A stretch of 64,000 nt of DNA from Pedobacter polaris (lineage in GTDB: Bacteria > Bacteroidota > Bacteroidia > Sphingobacteriales > Sphingobacteriaceae): positions 1 to 64,000 of the forward strand of contig NZ_SWBR01000007.1 of NCBI RefSeq assembly GCF_005116505.1. Direction: 5' to 3'. The translations under genes and the position numbers were made by a program. The notes beneath the pieces are model-generated. The model was not told the origin of the DNA. It was given only the letters and a program-made list of their open reading frames with translations, and made no database searches. This document shows positions 34,583-43,147 of the stretch, piece after piece. Each line of letters starts with the position of its first letter. Within the stretch, counting starts at the first letter, position 1.

Positions 34583-37057
34583 TTAGTCTTTTGAAAGTGG
34601 GTTAATTCTGATGGTTAAATCTTGCGCATTTTTTACCTTGTCCTTCATTAATGCCAAGTCTACTACTTCTTTCATTTCGGTAACATAATGAAATTTAAGA
34701 TCTTTAATATAATCTTCTTTAATCTCTAAAATATCTTTTCTGTTAGATTTACAAAGAATGATTTCTTTAATATTTGCTCTTTTTGCAGCTAATATTTTTT
34801 CTTTGATGCCGCCTACTGGTAAAACTTTTCCACGAAGTGTAATCTCACCTGTCATGGCTAAATTAGATTTTACCTTACGTTGTGTAAATGCAGATGTTAA
34901 GGCAGTTAGCATAGTTATACCTGCAGATGGACCATCTTTAGGAGTTGCGCCAGCTGGAACATGAATATGGATGTCGAACTGATCAAATAAAGCATTGTCT
35001 ATGCCGAATAAACTAGCATGTGCCCTAATATAAGCCAAAGCAATAATAGCAGATTCTTTCATTACATCACCAAGGTTACCAGTTAAAGTTAATTTTCCCT
35101 TACCTGGACTTAAACTTGCCTCAATAAATAAAATATCGCCACCAACAGAAGTCCAAGCTAAACCAGTTACAACACCTGCAACCTCATTGCCTTCATACGC
35201 GTCTTTATCGTAAATAGGAGCTCCTAAAATACGTTCAACATCGCTAATTTGTAAAGCCGATTCGTAGGTTTCTTCCATTGCAATCTTAGTTGCAATACCA
35301 CGAACCAAAGAGCCAATTTTTTTCTCTAATCCACGTACACCGCTCTCACGCGTATAATCTTCGATTACTTTTTCAATTAAAGAATTTTTTAAAGTGATAT
35401 CTTTATTTTGCAATCCGTGTTGCTCTTTTTGTTTAGGCAACAGATATTTTTTGGCAATTTCTATCTTCTCTTCAATTGTATAGCCATTTACTTCAATAAT
35501 TTCCATACGGTCTAAAAGCGCAGGTTGTATGGAGCTTAAAGAGTTGGCTGTTGCTATAAATAATACGTTAGACAAATCGTAATCTGCTTCTACATAATGA
35601 TCATTAAAAGCATTGTTTTGCTCTGGATCTAATACTTCTAGCAAAGCTGATGATGGATCGCCTCTAAAATCAGAGCCTACTTTATCAATTTCATCTAATA
35701 CAAAAACAGGGTTTGCTGCGCCTGCTTTTTTAATAGATTGAATTATTCGGCCAGGCATTGCTCCAATATATGTTTTTCTGTGACCACGGATTTCGGCTTC
35801 ATCTCTAATACCACCTAAAGCCATGCGTACATATTTGCGATTAATAGCCTTGGCAATAGATTTCCCTAATGATGTTTTTCCAACTCCTGGAGGGCCAACT
35901 AAGCATAAAATAGGTGCCTTCATGTCTTTTTTTAACTTCAAGACAGCTAGATATTCTATAATGCGTTGTTTAACTTTTTCAAGGCCAAAATGATCTTTAT
36001 CTAAAATACGCTGAGCACGTTTTAAATCGAAATTATCTTTAGTAAAGTCGCCCCAAGGCAAATCAAGCAATAATTCCAAATAATTCATTTGTATTGAATA
36101 ATCCGGTGCTTGGGGATTCATTCTGCCTAATTTTTCTAACTCTTTAGCAAAATGATCAGCAACTGGTTTTGCCCATTTTTTCTTTTTAGCACGAAGCAAT
36201 AAGGCATCGTATTCTAAATCTGATGAATTGCCACCTAATTCTTCTTGAATAGTTTTAAGCTGCGCATTTAAGAAATAATCACGTTGTTGTTTATCTAGAT
36301 CTGTGCGAACTTTACTTTGAATTTGGCTTTTAAGCTCTAACATCTGTAATTCAGTGGTTAAAAGCTCCATTACCATTTCAGCACGTTTACGCAAATTGCC
36401 CATTTCTAACATTTTCTGCTTATCTGAAACATCTGCATTCATGTTAGATGAGATGAAATTGATTAAGAAAGAAGTGCTTTCTATATTTTTTAAGGCAATA
36501 CCAGCTTCACTTGGAATATTTGGGGAGAGTTGAATGATTTGTGATGACATCTCTTTAATTGATGCCACTAATGTTTTAAATTCTTTATCAACTTTATGCT
36601 TTGATTCTGCGAATTTTGCAATGATAACCTTGATGTAAGGCTCTGATTGCACTTCTTCTACCAATTGAAAACGTTGTTTACCTTGGATGATAACGGTTGT
36701 ATTTCCATCGGGCATTTGTAGCATTTTAATAATTTGCGCTACAGTACCAACGCTATTTAGCTGTTCAAAAGTTGGATCTTCTATTGAAACATCACGTTGG
36801 GAAACAACGCCAATAATTTTATCACCTTTATATGCTTCTTTTATCAGTTTGATAGATTTATCTCTACCTACGGTAATAGGAATAACAACTCCAGGAAATA
36901 AAACTGTATTTCTAAGTGGTAAAATGGCAAGTATTTCTGGAGTTTCTTCACTGTTCATTTCATCTTCGTCTTGCTGAGACATTAAGGGAAAGAACTCTGT
37001 ATCTTCATTTATAATTGGTAGTGCTTGACTAAAATCGAAGTGATCTTGTTTACTCAT
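34583..37057 (-). CDS. lon: Lon protease (endopeptidase La)
   Basis: The 824-residue ATP-dependent protease removes damaged and regulatory proteins. An N-terminal LON substrate domain (about 42-240) precedes an AAA+ module with Walker A GPPGVGKTS (388-396) and Walker B FVLDEID (452-458). The proteolytic domain has nucleophile S711 in KDGPSAGI and dyad K754 in GGIKEK. Length is normal. It has a long leader (about 95 nt) with an inverted repeat, and the LpxR-like gene follows after 1 bp, possibly co-transcribed. Confidence 0.97.
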   Translation of the reverse strand: MSKQDHFDFSQALPIINEDTEFFPLMSQQDEDEMNSEETPEILAILPLRNTVLFPGVVIPITVGRDKSIKLIKEAYKGDKIIGVVSQRDVSIEDPTFEQLNSVGTVAQIIKMLQMPDGNTTVIIQGKQRFQLVEEVQSEPYIKVIIAKFAESKHKVDKEFKTLVASIKEMSSQIIQLSPNIPSEAGIALKNIESTSFLINFISSNMNADVSDKQKMLEMGNLRKRAEMVMELLTTELQMLELKSQIQSKVRTDLDKQQRDYFLNAQLKTIQEELGGNSSDLEYDALLLRAKKKKWAKPVADHFAKELEKLGRMNPQAPDYSIQMNYLELLLDLPWGDFTKDNFDLKRAQRILDKDHFGLEKVKQRIIEYLAVLKLKKDMKAPILCLVGPPGVGKTSLGKSIAKAINRKYVRMALGGIRDEAEIRGHRKTYIGAMPGRIIQSIKKAGAANPVFVLDEIDKVGSDFRGDPSSALLEVLDPEQNNAFNDHYVEADYDLSNVLFIATANSLSSIQPALLDRMEIIEVNGYTIEEKIEIAKKYLLPKQKEQHGLQNKDITLKNSLIEKVIEDYTRESGVRGLEKKIGSLVRGIATKIAMEETYESALQISDVERILGAPIYDKDAYEGNEVAGVVTGLAWTSVGGDILFIEASLSPGKGKLTLTGNLGDVMKESAIIALAYIRAHASLFGIDNALFDQFDIHIHVPAGATPKDGPSAGITMLTALTSAFTQRKVKSNLAMTGEITLRGKVLPVGGIKEKILAAKRANIKEIILCKSNRKDILEIKEDYIKDLKFHYVTEMKEVVDLALMKDKVKNAQDLTIRINPLSKD

Positions 37058-37084
37058 TAAGTAGGGCCTTTAAATATATAAAAC

Positions 37085-37104
37085 GACAATGTGACAGCAT
37101 TGCC
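37085..37104. promoter_or_regulatory. inverted repeat in the lon leader
   Basis: GACAATG and CATTGCC pair with one mismatch around a 6-nt loop (TGACAG). It lies between the -7 box and the lon start. It is not a CIRCE element, which has TTAGCACTC arms. Confidence 0.35.
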
Positions 37105-37155
37105 AATAAAAAAGTATTAATTATGTATTAATTGCTATAATTTCAACTCCTGTGC

Positions 37156-37163
37156 CAAAAGTA
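37156..37163 (-). promoter_or_regulatory. lon promoter -7 box
   Basis: TACTTTTG on the minus strand fits TAnnTTTG; the transcript would start near 37152, leaving a leader of about 95 nt. An inverted repeat and A/T-rich sequence occupy it. Confidence 0.5.
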
Positions 37164-37347
37164 TAATTACATAGTTAGTATGTTAAAAAGTCAGCATTGA
37201 AAAAAATAATAGCTGATATCATATTTAACTTATTTTAACGTTAACCTTATAATTTACAAATGGTATGATAGTTGTATATTAGTGCCAACGTTACAGGTAA
37301 ACTCTTAATTCAATTAACATTTGTAATTTTAATTAAAAAAACGCTTA

Positions 37348-37971
37348 ATGAGTTATTTTAAAAAGTCATTTTTATTACTATTTGTCACTTCTATTACTGC
37401 AACATCTTATGCTCAAGGAAATTTTGAAAAGATGGGTACGCAAGCTTTTATGAAAAGTGATTATAAAGGTGCTGTTGTACAGTTAGAAAAGGCAGATGCT
37501 GGTCAGGCCAATGCTACTGTGTTGAAAATGTTAGGGTATTCTTATTACCAATGTGGTGATTATGAGAACTCAATTTCTGCCTATAGTCGCTTAATTGCTT
37601 TAAAGCCTACAGATTATTCTGCATATTATTATAGAGGAAAGGCTAGATTAAATGTTGCAAATGCGCCTAAAGAATCTTTAAATCAAATGAGAGAAAGTTT
37701 TTATACTTCAGCCCTTAAAGATTTCACCAAAGCTATTGAGATTAATGGTGAAGAAGACATTCAAATACTACAGAATAGAGGTATTGCTTATAAAGATTAC
37801 GCAATTTTTAAATCTTATAAAATCAAAAAAGCTACTGAAAAGGCTTTGTGTGTAACCATCTTCAATAATTCAATTTCAGATTTCCAGAAAGTATTAACTG
37901 TGCAACCTGGAAGAAAAGATATACTTTCTTTGATTGACTATGTTAAAGCACAAATAACAAGTCTTAAATAG
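37348..37971 (+). CDS. periplasmic TPR protein, unknown role
   Basis: The 207-residue protein has a signal peptide (to about SYAQ, residue 23) and about four TPR-like units (GTQAFMKSDYKGAVVQLEKA, GYSYYQCGDYENSISAYSRL, YYYRGKARLNVANAPKES). TPR proteins mediate binding, and no partner is evident. It is monocistronic, and its own strong terminator is shared with the convergent lipoprotein gene. Confidence 0.8.
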   Translation: MSYFKKSFLLLFVTSITATSYAQGNFEKMGTQAFMKSDYKGAVVQLEKADAGQANATVLKMLGYSYYQCGDYENSISAYSRLIALKPTDYSAYYYRGKARLNVANAPKESLNQMRESFYTSALKDFTKAIEINGEEDIQILQNRGIAYKDYAIFKSYKIKKATEKALCVTIFNNSISDFQKVLTVQPGRKDILSLIDYVKAQITSLK

Positions 37972-37985
37972 ACATTCATAATAGT

Positions 37986-38027
37986 AATAAAAAAGGTCTC
38001 GATTGATGAAATCGAGACCTTTTTTAT
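37986..38027. terminator. bidirectional terminator
   Basis: A 19-bp perfect stem (AATAAAAAAGGTCTCGATT / AATCGAGACCTTTTTTATT) with a 4-nt loop lies between the convergent TPR and lipoprotein genes. It reaches into the stop codon of the lipoprotein gene. Confidence 0.95.
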
Positions 38028-38545
38028 TTAAATTTTCCAATGACTTGGTATTGTTTTCCATCCATCAATTTTATTTTTTGAGTTTTCTTTATCTCATATA
38101 AACTATCTGGATAATAAGTTAGGCTATCTTTTGAAGTGTACAGATCATTTGTATTTACAATGAAAACCCTAATTGACTTAACTTTTTCATTTACGTAAGC
38201 AATCTCTATTTTTTTTACAGGTATTTTTTTGCTATTAGATGTGTAGATTTCTAATTGATCTGATTTTGTGAAAATAAAAGAGCCCTTCCATGATGCTTTA
38301 TTAATGTCAGCATCTATAAAAGAATTAAATTCTTGTTCCCAGTTATTAATGATTAATTTCTTTTGCTCCGCTTTTCCGTTAATTATAACCGTTTTATCGA
38401 TTGGTTGATTCTTTTTCGCTAACCGTACTGCTTCCTGTTTAAAATAGGTTTCGAGATCGAAATAAACAGGATGTTCCTTAATATGATCGCCGTAATTACA
38501 AGCGGAAATAAAAATCATCAATAAGAAAATCAATCCAATTCTCAT
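38024..38545 (-). CDS. hypothetical lipoprotein
   Basis: From the ATG at 38545 (MRIGLIFLLMIFISACNYGD) the protein has 173 residues with lipobox ISAC, lipid site C16. I do not recognise the body, which is mostly beta-rich and lysine-rich. The start choice is supported by a one-base TAATG overlap with the gpmI stop, which also implies translational coupling. The longer form starts four codons upstream, inside gpmI. Confidence 0.75.
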   Translation of the reverse strand: MRIGLIFLLMIFISACNYGDHIKEHPVYFDLETYFKQEAVRLAKKNQPIDKTVIINGKAEQKKLIINNWEQEFNSFIDADINKASWKGSFIFTKSDQLEIYTSNSKKIPVKKIEIAYVNEKVKSIRVFIVNTNDLYTSKDSLTYYPDSLYEIKKTQKIKLMDGKQYQVIGKFK

Positions 38546-40065
38546 TATACCAAACAATTTCCCGTCATTATTTCCGGAATTTCAATTCCCATGATCTTTA
38601 AAATAGTTGGCGCAACATCACCTAATTTTCCATCAGTGATGTGCTTAAAATCTTCATCAATTAAAATACAAGGAACTAAATTAGTGGTATGAGCTGTATT
38701 TGCAGAACCATCATTGTTAAGCATAAACTCAGAGTTACCGTGATCCGCCAAAATGATAAAAGAATAACCATTTGCGATGCCAGTAGTTACTACTTTCTCT
38801 GCGCAAAAATCAGCAGTTTCTACAGCTTTTACAACAGCATCAAAAACTCCTGTATGACCAACCATATCCGGATTTGCAAAGTTTAAACATACAAAATCTG
38901 GCCAACCAGCTGCTAATTCTTTAGTAATTGCTTCTGTAATTCCAGCGGCACTCATTTCAGGTTGCAAATCGTAAGTAGCAACTTTTGGAGAAGGCACTAA
39001 AATCCTTTTTTCATTTTCAAATTCTTTTTCCCTTCCTCCAGAGAAGAAGAAAGTTACGTGAGGATACTTTTCTGTCTCTGCAATGCGAATTTGATTTTTA
39101 TGGTTAGCCTCTAAAACTTCTCCTAATGTGTTAGATAAATCATCTTTTGTAAAAACAACCTGAACATTAGCAAAACTTTCATCGTATGTAGTCATTGTTA
39201 CATAATATAAAGGCAGTTTTCTCATTCCAAAATCTGGATGATCAACTTGGCTTAAGGCTGCGGTTATTTCTCTTCCTCTATCAGTTCTATAGTTGAAACA
39301 AATAACTACATCATCAGCTTTAATTGTTGCTATAGGCTCATTAATTTCATTGGTAATTACAAAAGGTTTTGTAAATTCATCGGTAATACCTTCGCTGTAT
39401 GATTTTCTAATAGCATCTTCAGTATTATTAGCTTTTTCACCAATACCATTTACCATTACATCATAAGCCAATTTTACACGTTCCCAACGGTTATCTCTAT
39501 CCATTGCGTAGTAACGCCCAATTAAACTTGCAATTTTGCCAGTTGAAGTTTTTAGATAATGATTTAAATCAGAAATAAACCCTAATCCAGAATTAGGATC
39601 TGTATCTCTTCCGTCTAAAAATGCATGTATAAATACATCTTTTAATCCTTTTTCATTTGCAGCATCGCATAAGGCTTTCAAGTGTTCTATATGTGCATGA
39701 ACACCACCATTAGAAACTAATCCAATAAAATGAACCGCTTTATTGTTTGCTTTTGCATAATTAAAGGCATTTACTAAAATCTCATTATTGTGCAAAGTCC
39801 TATCTGTAATGGCTTTATTAATTCTTCCAAGCTCTTGGTAAACAACTCTTCCAGCACCTAGATTCATGTGTCCAACTTCAGAATTACCCATTTGACCTGC
39901 TGGTAATCCTACCGCTTCTCCAGATGCCTCTAGTTTAGAATTGGGATATTTTTTTAACATCGAATCGAAAAAGGGTGTGTTAGCAGCGTAAGCAGCATCA
40001 GATTTATCCTTTTTTCCGTAGCCCCAGCCATCAAGAATTAGCAATACAAGTTTTTTAGCTTTCAT
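38545..40065 (-). CDS. gpmI: 2,3-bisphosphoglycerate-independent phosphoglycerate mutase
   Basis: The 506-residue manganese enzyme interconverts 3- and 2-phosphoglycerate in glycolysis. The alkaline-phosphatase-superfamily motifs are present: LVLLILDGWGYG at the start with a metal Asp, nucleophile S62 in GQMGNSEVGHMNLG, DGRDTDPNSG, VICFNYRTDRGREI, and FIILADHGNSEFM. Length is normal. It has its own promoter and is followed by the coupled lipoprotein gene. Confidence 0.97.
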   Translation of the reverse strand: MKAKKLVLLILDGWGYGKKDKSDAAYAANTPFFDSMLKKYPNSKLEASGEAVGLPAGQMGNSEVGHMNLGAGRVVYQELGRINKAITDRTLHNNEILVNAFNYAKANNKAVHFIGLVSNGGVHAHIEHLKALCDAANEKGLKDVFIHAFLDGRDTDPNSGLGFISDLNHYLKTSTGKIASLIGRYYAMDRDNRWERVKLAYDVMVNGIGEKANNTEDAIRKSYSEGITDEFTKPFVITNEINEPIATIKADDVVICFNYRTDRGREITAALSQVDHPDFGMRKLPLYYVTMTTYDESFANVQVVFTKDDLSNTLGEVLEANHKNQIRIAETEKYPHVTFFFSGGREKEFENEKRILVPSPKVATYDLQPEMSAAGITEAITKELAAGWPDFVCLNFANPDMVGHTGVFDAVVKAVETADFCAEKVVTTGIANGYSFIILADHGNSEFMLNNDGSANTAHTTNLVPCILIDEDFKHITDGKLGDVAPTILKIMGIEIPEIMTGNCLV

Positions 40066-40101
40066 TAAATTTATATGGTATGATGAAGTGATTTTCTAAT
40101 G

Positions 40102-40109
40102 CAAATATA
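40102..40109 (-). promoter_or_regulatory. gpmI promoter -7 box
   Basis: TATATTTG on the minus strand fits TAnnTTTG; the leader is about 33 nt. It is divergent from the DUF4783 gene. Confidence 0.55.
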
Positions 40110-40199
40110 AACCAATTAGTGTTTTAAAGGAAGGTTTTTAAACTTAATGATTTATAAATGGCATAATTTTCGCTTGAAAAAGGTAGTTTTATAATACAC

Positions 40200-40604
40200 A
40201 TGATGAAACCGTTACTTGCGTTATTGCTCTTGCTGCTGCATTTTCCTTCGAATAACGCCTTACAGGCCGATATAATCGACGATTTATCTGTGCAATTTAG
40301 AACTGGAAACTCGAAAGAAATAGCTAAAAATTTTGCTGCGTCTGTAGAACTAATCATTATTGATCAAGAAGATGTATACAGTAAAGCACAATCTGAACAA
40401 ATTTTAAAAGATTTTTTTGTAAAAAATCCTCCAAATAAATCAACAATTATCCATCGCCTAAGTAATAGCCCTAACTATAGATTGGGCATCCTTTCTTTAA
40501 ATACAAAAAATGGAAAATTCAGGGTAACCATTACTTTGAAATTAACAAAGCCAAGTAACAATTTCTTAATCAGTGAATTAAGAATAGAACAAGATAAGGA
40601 ATAG
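40200..40604 (+). CDS. DUF4783 exported protein
   Basis: The 134-residue protein has a signal peptide (LLALLLLLLHFPSNNALQA) and a compact NTF2-like body (DDLSVQFRTGNSKEIAKNF, SEQILKDFFVKNPP). It matches the DUF4783 family, which I recall as usually lying next to nadC in Bacteroidota, as it does here. Two ATGs begin the frame at 40200. Its role is unknown. Confidence 0.8.
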   Translation: MMKPLLALLLLLLHFPSNNALQADIIDDLSVQFRTGNSKEIAKNFAASVELIIIDQEDVYSKAQSEQILKDFFVKNPPNKSTIIHRLSNSPNYRLGILSLNTKNGKFRVTITLKLTKPSNNFLISELRIEQDKE

Positions 40605-40624
40605 TATTTTAAGCCATAATTTGC

Positions 40625-40632
40625 TAGTTTTG
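40625..40632 (+). promoter_or_regulatory. nadC promoter -7 box
   Basis: TAGTTTTG fits TAnnTTTG and lies 17 nt before the TTG start codon of nadC, in the 44-bp gap after the DUF4783 gene. Confidence 0.5.
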
Positions 40633-40648
40633 AAATAAAATTACTGTT

Positions 40649-41491
40649 TTGGATAAAAAATTAGTCGACCTATTCATTAAAAATGCCATTGCTGAAGATG
40701 TTGGCGATGGGGATCATACCTCACTTTCTACCATACCTGCAAATACCCAAGGTAAAGCTAAATTAATTGTTAAAGAAGATGGCATCTTAGCAGGTGTAGA
40801 ACTTGCTCTAGAAATCTTCAATCAGATAGATTCTGGTTTAGTAATAAATGTAATCTTAAAAGATGGTGACTCGGTTAAGTATGGAGATATTGCCTTTACA
40901 GTAGAAGGGAGTACCCATGCAATTTTACTTGCTGAGCGATTGGTGCTTAATTGTATGCAAAGGATGAGTGGTATCGCCACAAAAACAAATCGCATTGTTG
41001 AGCTTTTAAAGCCTTATAAAACTAAAGTTTTAGATACACGCAAAACTACTCCAGGGCTAAGATATTTAGAAAAATGGGCTGTTAAAATAGGTGGTGGAGT
41101 TAATCATAGGATTGGATTGTACGATATGATTTTAATTAAAGATAATCATGTTGATTATGCAGGCGGTATTTCAAATGCCATTACAGCTGCTAACAATTAC
41201 TTGAAAGAAAAAGGAAAGAATCTTGCCATAGAAATTGAAGTAAGAAATTTAGATGAATTAAATCAAGTTTTGGTTCAAGGAAACGTAGATAGAATTATGC
41301 TAGACAATTTTGAATTGCCGCTACTTAAGCAAGCAGTTGAATTAATAAATGGAAAATTCATAACTGAAGCATCTGGAGGAATTGTAGAAGAAAATGTAAC
41401 TGAATATGCTAAGTGTGGAGTTGATTACATATCTATGGGTGCATTAACGCATTCTGTAAAAAGTTTAGATTTAAGTTTAAAAGCTTTCTAA
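40649..41491 (+). CDS. nadC: nicotinate-nucleotide pyrophosphorylase (quinolinate phosphoribosyltransferase)
   Basis: The 280-residue enzyme turns quinolinate into nicotinate mononucleotide in NAD synthesis. Signatures include AEDVGDGDHTSL near the N-terminus, KVLDTRKTTPGLRYLEK, GGGVNHRIGLYD, IEVEVRNLDE-type IEIEVRNLDE, and EASGGIVEENV. The start is a TTG at 40649. The frame is closed upstream by a TGA at 40631, and no ATG occurs before the conserved start, so a non-ATG start is required. It lies between the DUF4783 gene and plsY. Confidence 0.96.
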   Translation: MDKKLVDLFIKNAIAEDVGDGDHTSLSTIPANTQGKAKLIVKEDGILAGVELALEIFNQIDSGLVINVILKDGDSVKYGDIAFTVEGSTHAILLAERLVLNCMQRMSGIATKTNRIVELLKPYKTKVLDTRKTTPGLRYLEKWAVKIGGGVNHRIGLYDMILIKDNHVDYAGGISNAITAANNYLKEKGKNLAIEIEVRNLDELNQVLVQGNVDRIMLDNFELPLLKQAVELINGKFITEASGGIVEENVTEYAKCGVDYISMGALTHSVKSLDLSLKAF

Positions 41492-41544
41492 TGCCTGAAA
41501 ATTCTACCTTCTCGAATCTGATTTTTTTAGTATTATTGTAGGTC

Positions 41545-42192
41545 ATGATTTCGATCTATTCCATTTCAGCTTTAATTGCTGCATATCTTTTCGGTTCTAT
41601 TCCAACTGCGGTTTGGCTAGGCCAAGCATTTTATGGCGTAGACGTAAGAGAATATGGTAGCGGCAATGCTGGGGCCACTAATACATTTAGAGTTTTAGGT
41701 AAAAAACCTGGAATTGCTGTAATGTTAATTGATATTTTTAAAGGATATACCGCATGTAATCTGGCCTACTTTATCGGTCTATCTGTAACAGGCCCACAAA
41801 ATTCAACACAATTTGTTAACTACCAATTGGCACTGGGAGTGATAGCAGTAATGGGACATTTGTTTCCTGTTTTTGCTGGCTTTCGAGGGGGAAAAGGTGT
41901 AGCTACTCTTTTTGGAATGATTTTAGCAGTTAACTACCAAGCAGCTATTATTTGTGTTCTGGTTTTTGTGGTAGTTTTATTGGTTACAAAATATGTTTCT
42001 CTTAGCTCAATATGTGCTGGTTTTGCATTCCCAATAGGAACAGTATTTATATTACAAACTTCTGTAAAATCAGAAGTATTATATGGAATATGTGTTTGTT
42101 TATTGATATTGGTAACCCATCAAAAGAATTTAGAAAGACTACTCAAAGGCAAAGAATCTAAAGTTTACCTGTTTAAGAAAAAACAAAACTAA
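41545..42192 (+). CDS. plsY: glycerol-3-phosphate acyltransferase PlsY
   Basis: The 215-residue integral membrane enzyme uses acyl phosphate to acylate glycerol-3-phosphate, the first step of phospholipid synthesis. It shows the three PlsY motifs: LFGSIPTAVWLG, YGSGNAGATNTFRV and GHLFPVFAGFRGGKGVATL. It has about five membrane spans. It follows nadC by 53 bp and may be co-transcribed; a weak TATTATTG lies just upstream. Confidence 0.96.
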   Translation: MISIYSISALIAAYLFGSIPTAVWLGQAFYGVDVREYGSGNAGATNTFRVLGKKPGIAVMLIDIFKGYTACNLAYFIGLSVTGPQNSTQFVNYQLALGVIAVMGHLFPVFAGFRGGKGVATLFGMILAVNYQAAIICVLVFVVVLLVTKYVSLSSICAGFAFPIGTVFILQTSVKSEVLYGICVCLLILVTHQKNLERLLKGKESKVYLFKKKQN

Positions 42193-42219
42193 AATCTAAA
42201 CCTGCAAACTATCTATCAA

Positions 42220-42227
42220 TATGTTTG
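42220..42227 (+). promoter_or_regulatory. -7 box of the M48 protease gene
   Basis: TATGTTTG fits TAnnTTTG and predicts a start near 42231, leaving a leader of 15-36 nt depending on the chosen ATG. Confidence 0.5.
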
Positions 42228-42266
42228 TTATGATTTAGATTAACGATGGTAAAAAACAAAACTCTA

Positions 42267-43097
42267 ATGAAAAAAATGATGATTTTAGGAATTGCAACAA
42301 GTATGTTGGCAATATCCTCGTGTTCTACTTCTACTGTACCTTTAACAGGGCGAAAATATTCTACGTTTGGGGTAAGTGCAGCGCAATTAGAACAACAAGC
42401 AGCAATTGGGTATTCTCAATTATTAAGTAGCCCAAGTACAAAAGTAGTTTCTAATAGTTCTGCTAATACTCAAATGATAAAAAGAGTTGGAGCAAAAATT
42501 TCGGCTGCTGTAAATCAGTATATGAACCAAAATGGTTATGGAGAACAAATAAAAGGTTATAAATGGGAATTTAATTTAATTGAAAGTCCTGAAATAAATG
42601 CTTGGTGTATGCCTGGCGGAAAAGTTGCAGTTTATACTGGTATTTTACCTATCACTAAAGATGAAGCTGGCTTAGCTACGGTTATGGGACATGAGATTGC
42701 ACATGCAATTGCTCAACACTCTTTAGAAAGAGCATCAAAATCTAATTTAGCTCAATTAGGTAGTGTTGCAGTTGCAGTAGGAGCAGGCGCAAGTGGTGCT
42801 TCAGAAAATTCACAAGCTACAATTAATCAATTATTTGGGTTAGGTGCTCAAGCAGGTTATATTTTGCCTAATTCTAGACAACAAGAATTAGAGGCAGATA
42901 AAATGGGTTTATCTTTTATGGCAATGGCAGGGTACAATCCAACTAGTGCAATATCATTTTGGCAGAGAATGGCGCAAGCAAGTTCAGGAAGTGCTAAACC
43001 ACCAGTATTCTTAAGCACTCACCCTACAGATCAATCTAGAATTGCACAAATTCAAAAGGATTTACCAGCAGCTATGAAATACTATAAAGGTAGATAA
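42267..43097 (+). CDS. M48-family metalloprotease, predicted lipoprotein
   Basis: From the second ATG (42267) the protein has 276 residues; the first ATG (42246) adds seven. The lipobox ISSC makes it a likely outer-membrane or periplasmic lipoprotein. The zinc site HEIAH (142-146) is in VMGHEIAHAIAQHSLE, with a third ligand in QELEADKMG. It resembles BepA/LoiP-type M48 proteases that assist outer-membrane protein quality control. The closing PPVFLSTHPTDQSRIAQIQ is typical. A convergent terminator ends it. Confidence 0.92.
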   Translation: MKKMMILGIATSMLAISSCSTSTVPLTGRKYSTFGVSAAQLEQQAAIGYSQLLSSPSTKVVSNSSANTQMIKRVGAKISAAVNQYMNQNGYGEQIKGYKWEFNLIESPEINAWCMPGGKVAVYTGILPITKDEAGLATVMGHEIAHAIAQHSLERASKSNLAQLGSVAVAVGAGASGASENSQATINQLFGLGAQAGYILPNSRQQELEADKMGLSFMAMAGYNPTSAISFWQRMAQASSGSAKPPVFLSTHPTDQSRIAQIQKDLPAAMKYYKGR

Positions 43098-43121
43098 GCT
43101 TAATAAATCGAAATTATACTG

Positions 43122-43147
43122 AAAAGGAGAAAGCAATTTCTCCTTTT
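43122..43147. terminator. bidirectional terminator
   Basis: AAAAGGAGAAA pairs with TTTCTCCTTTT across a 4-nt loop, between the convergent M48 and pabB genes. Confidence 0.9.

Noticed and set aside
37085..37104. CIRCE element upstream of lon
   Set aside because: The arms do not match TTAGCACTC-N9-GAGTGCTAA.
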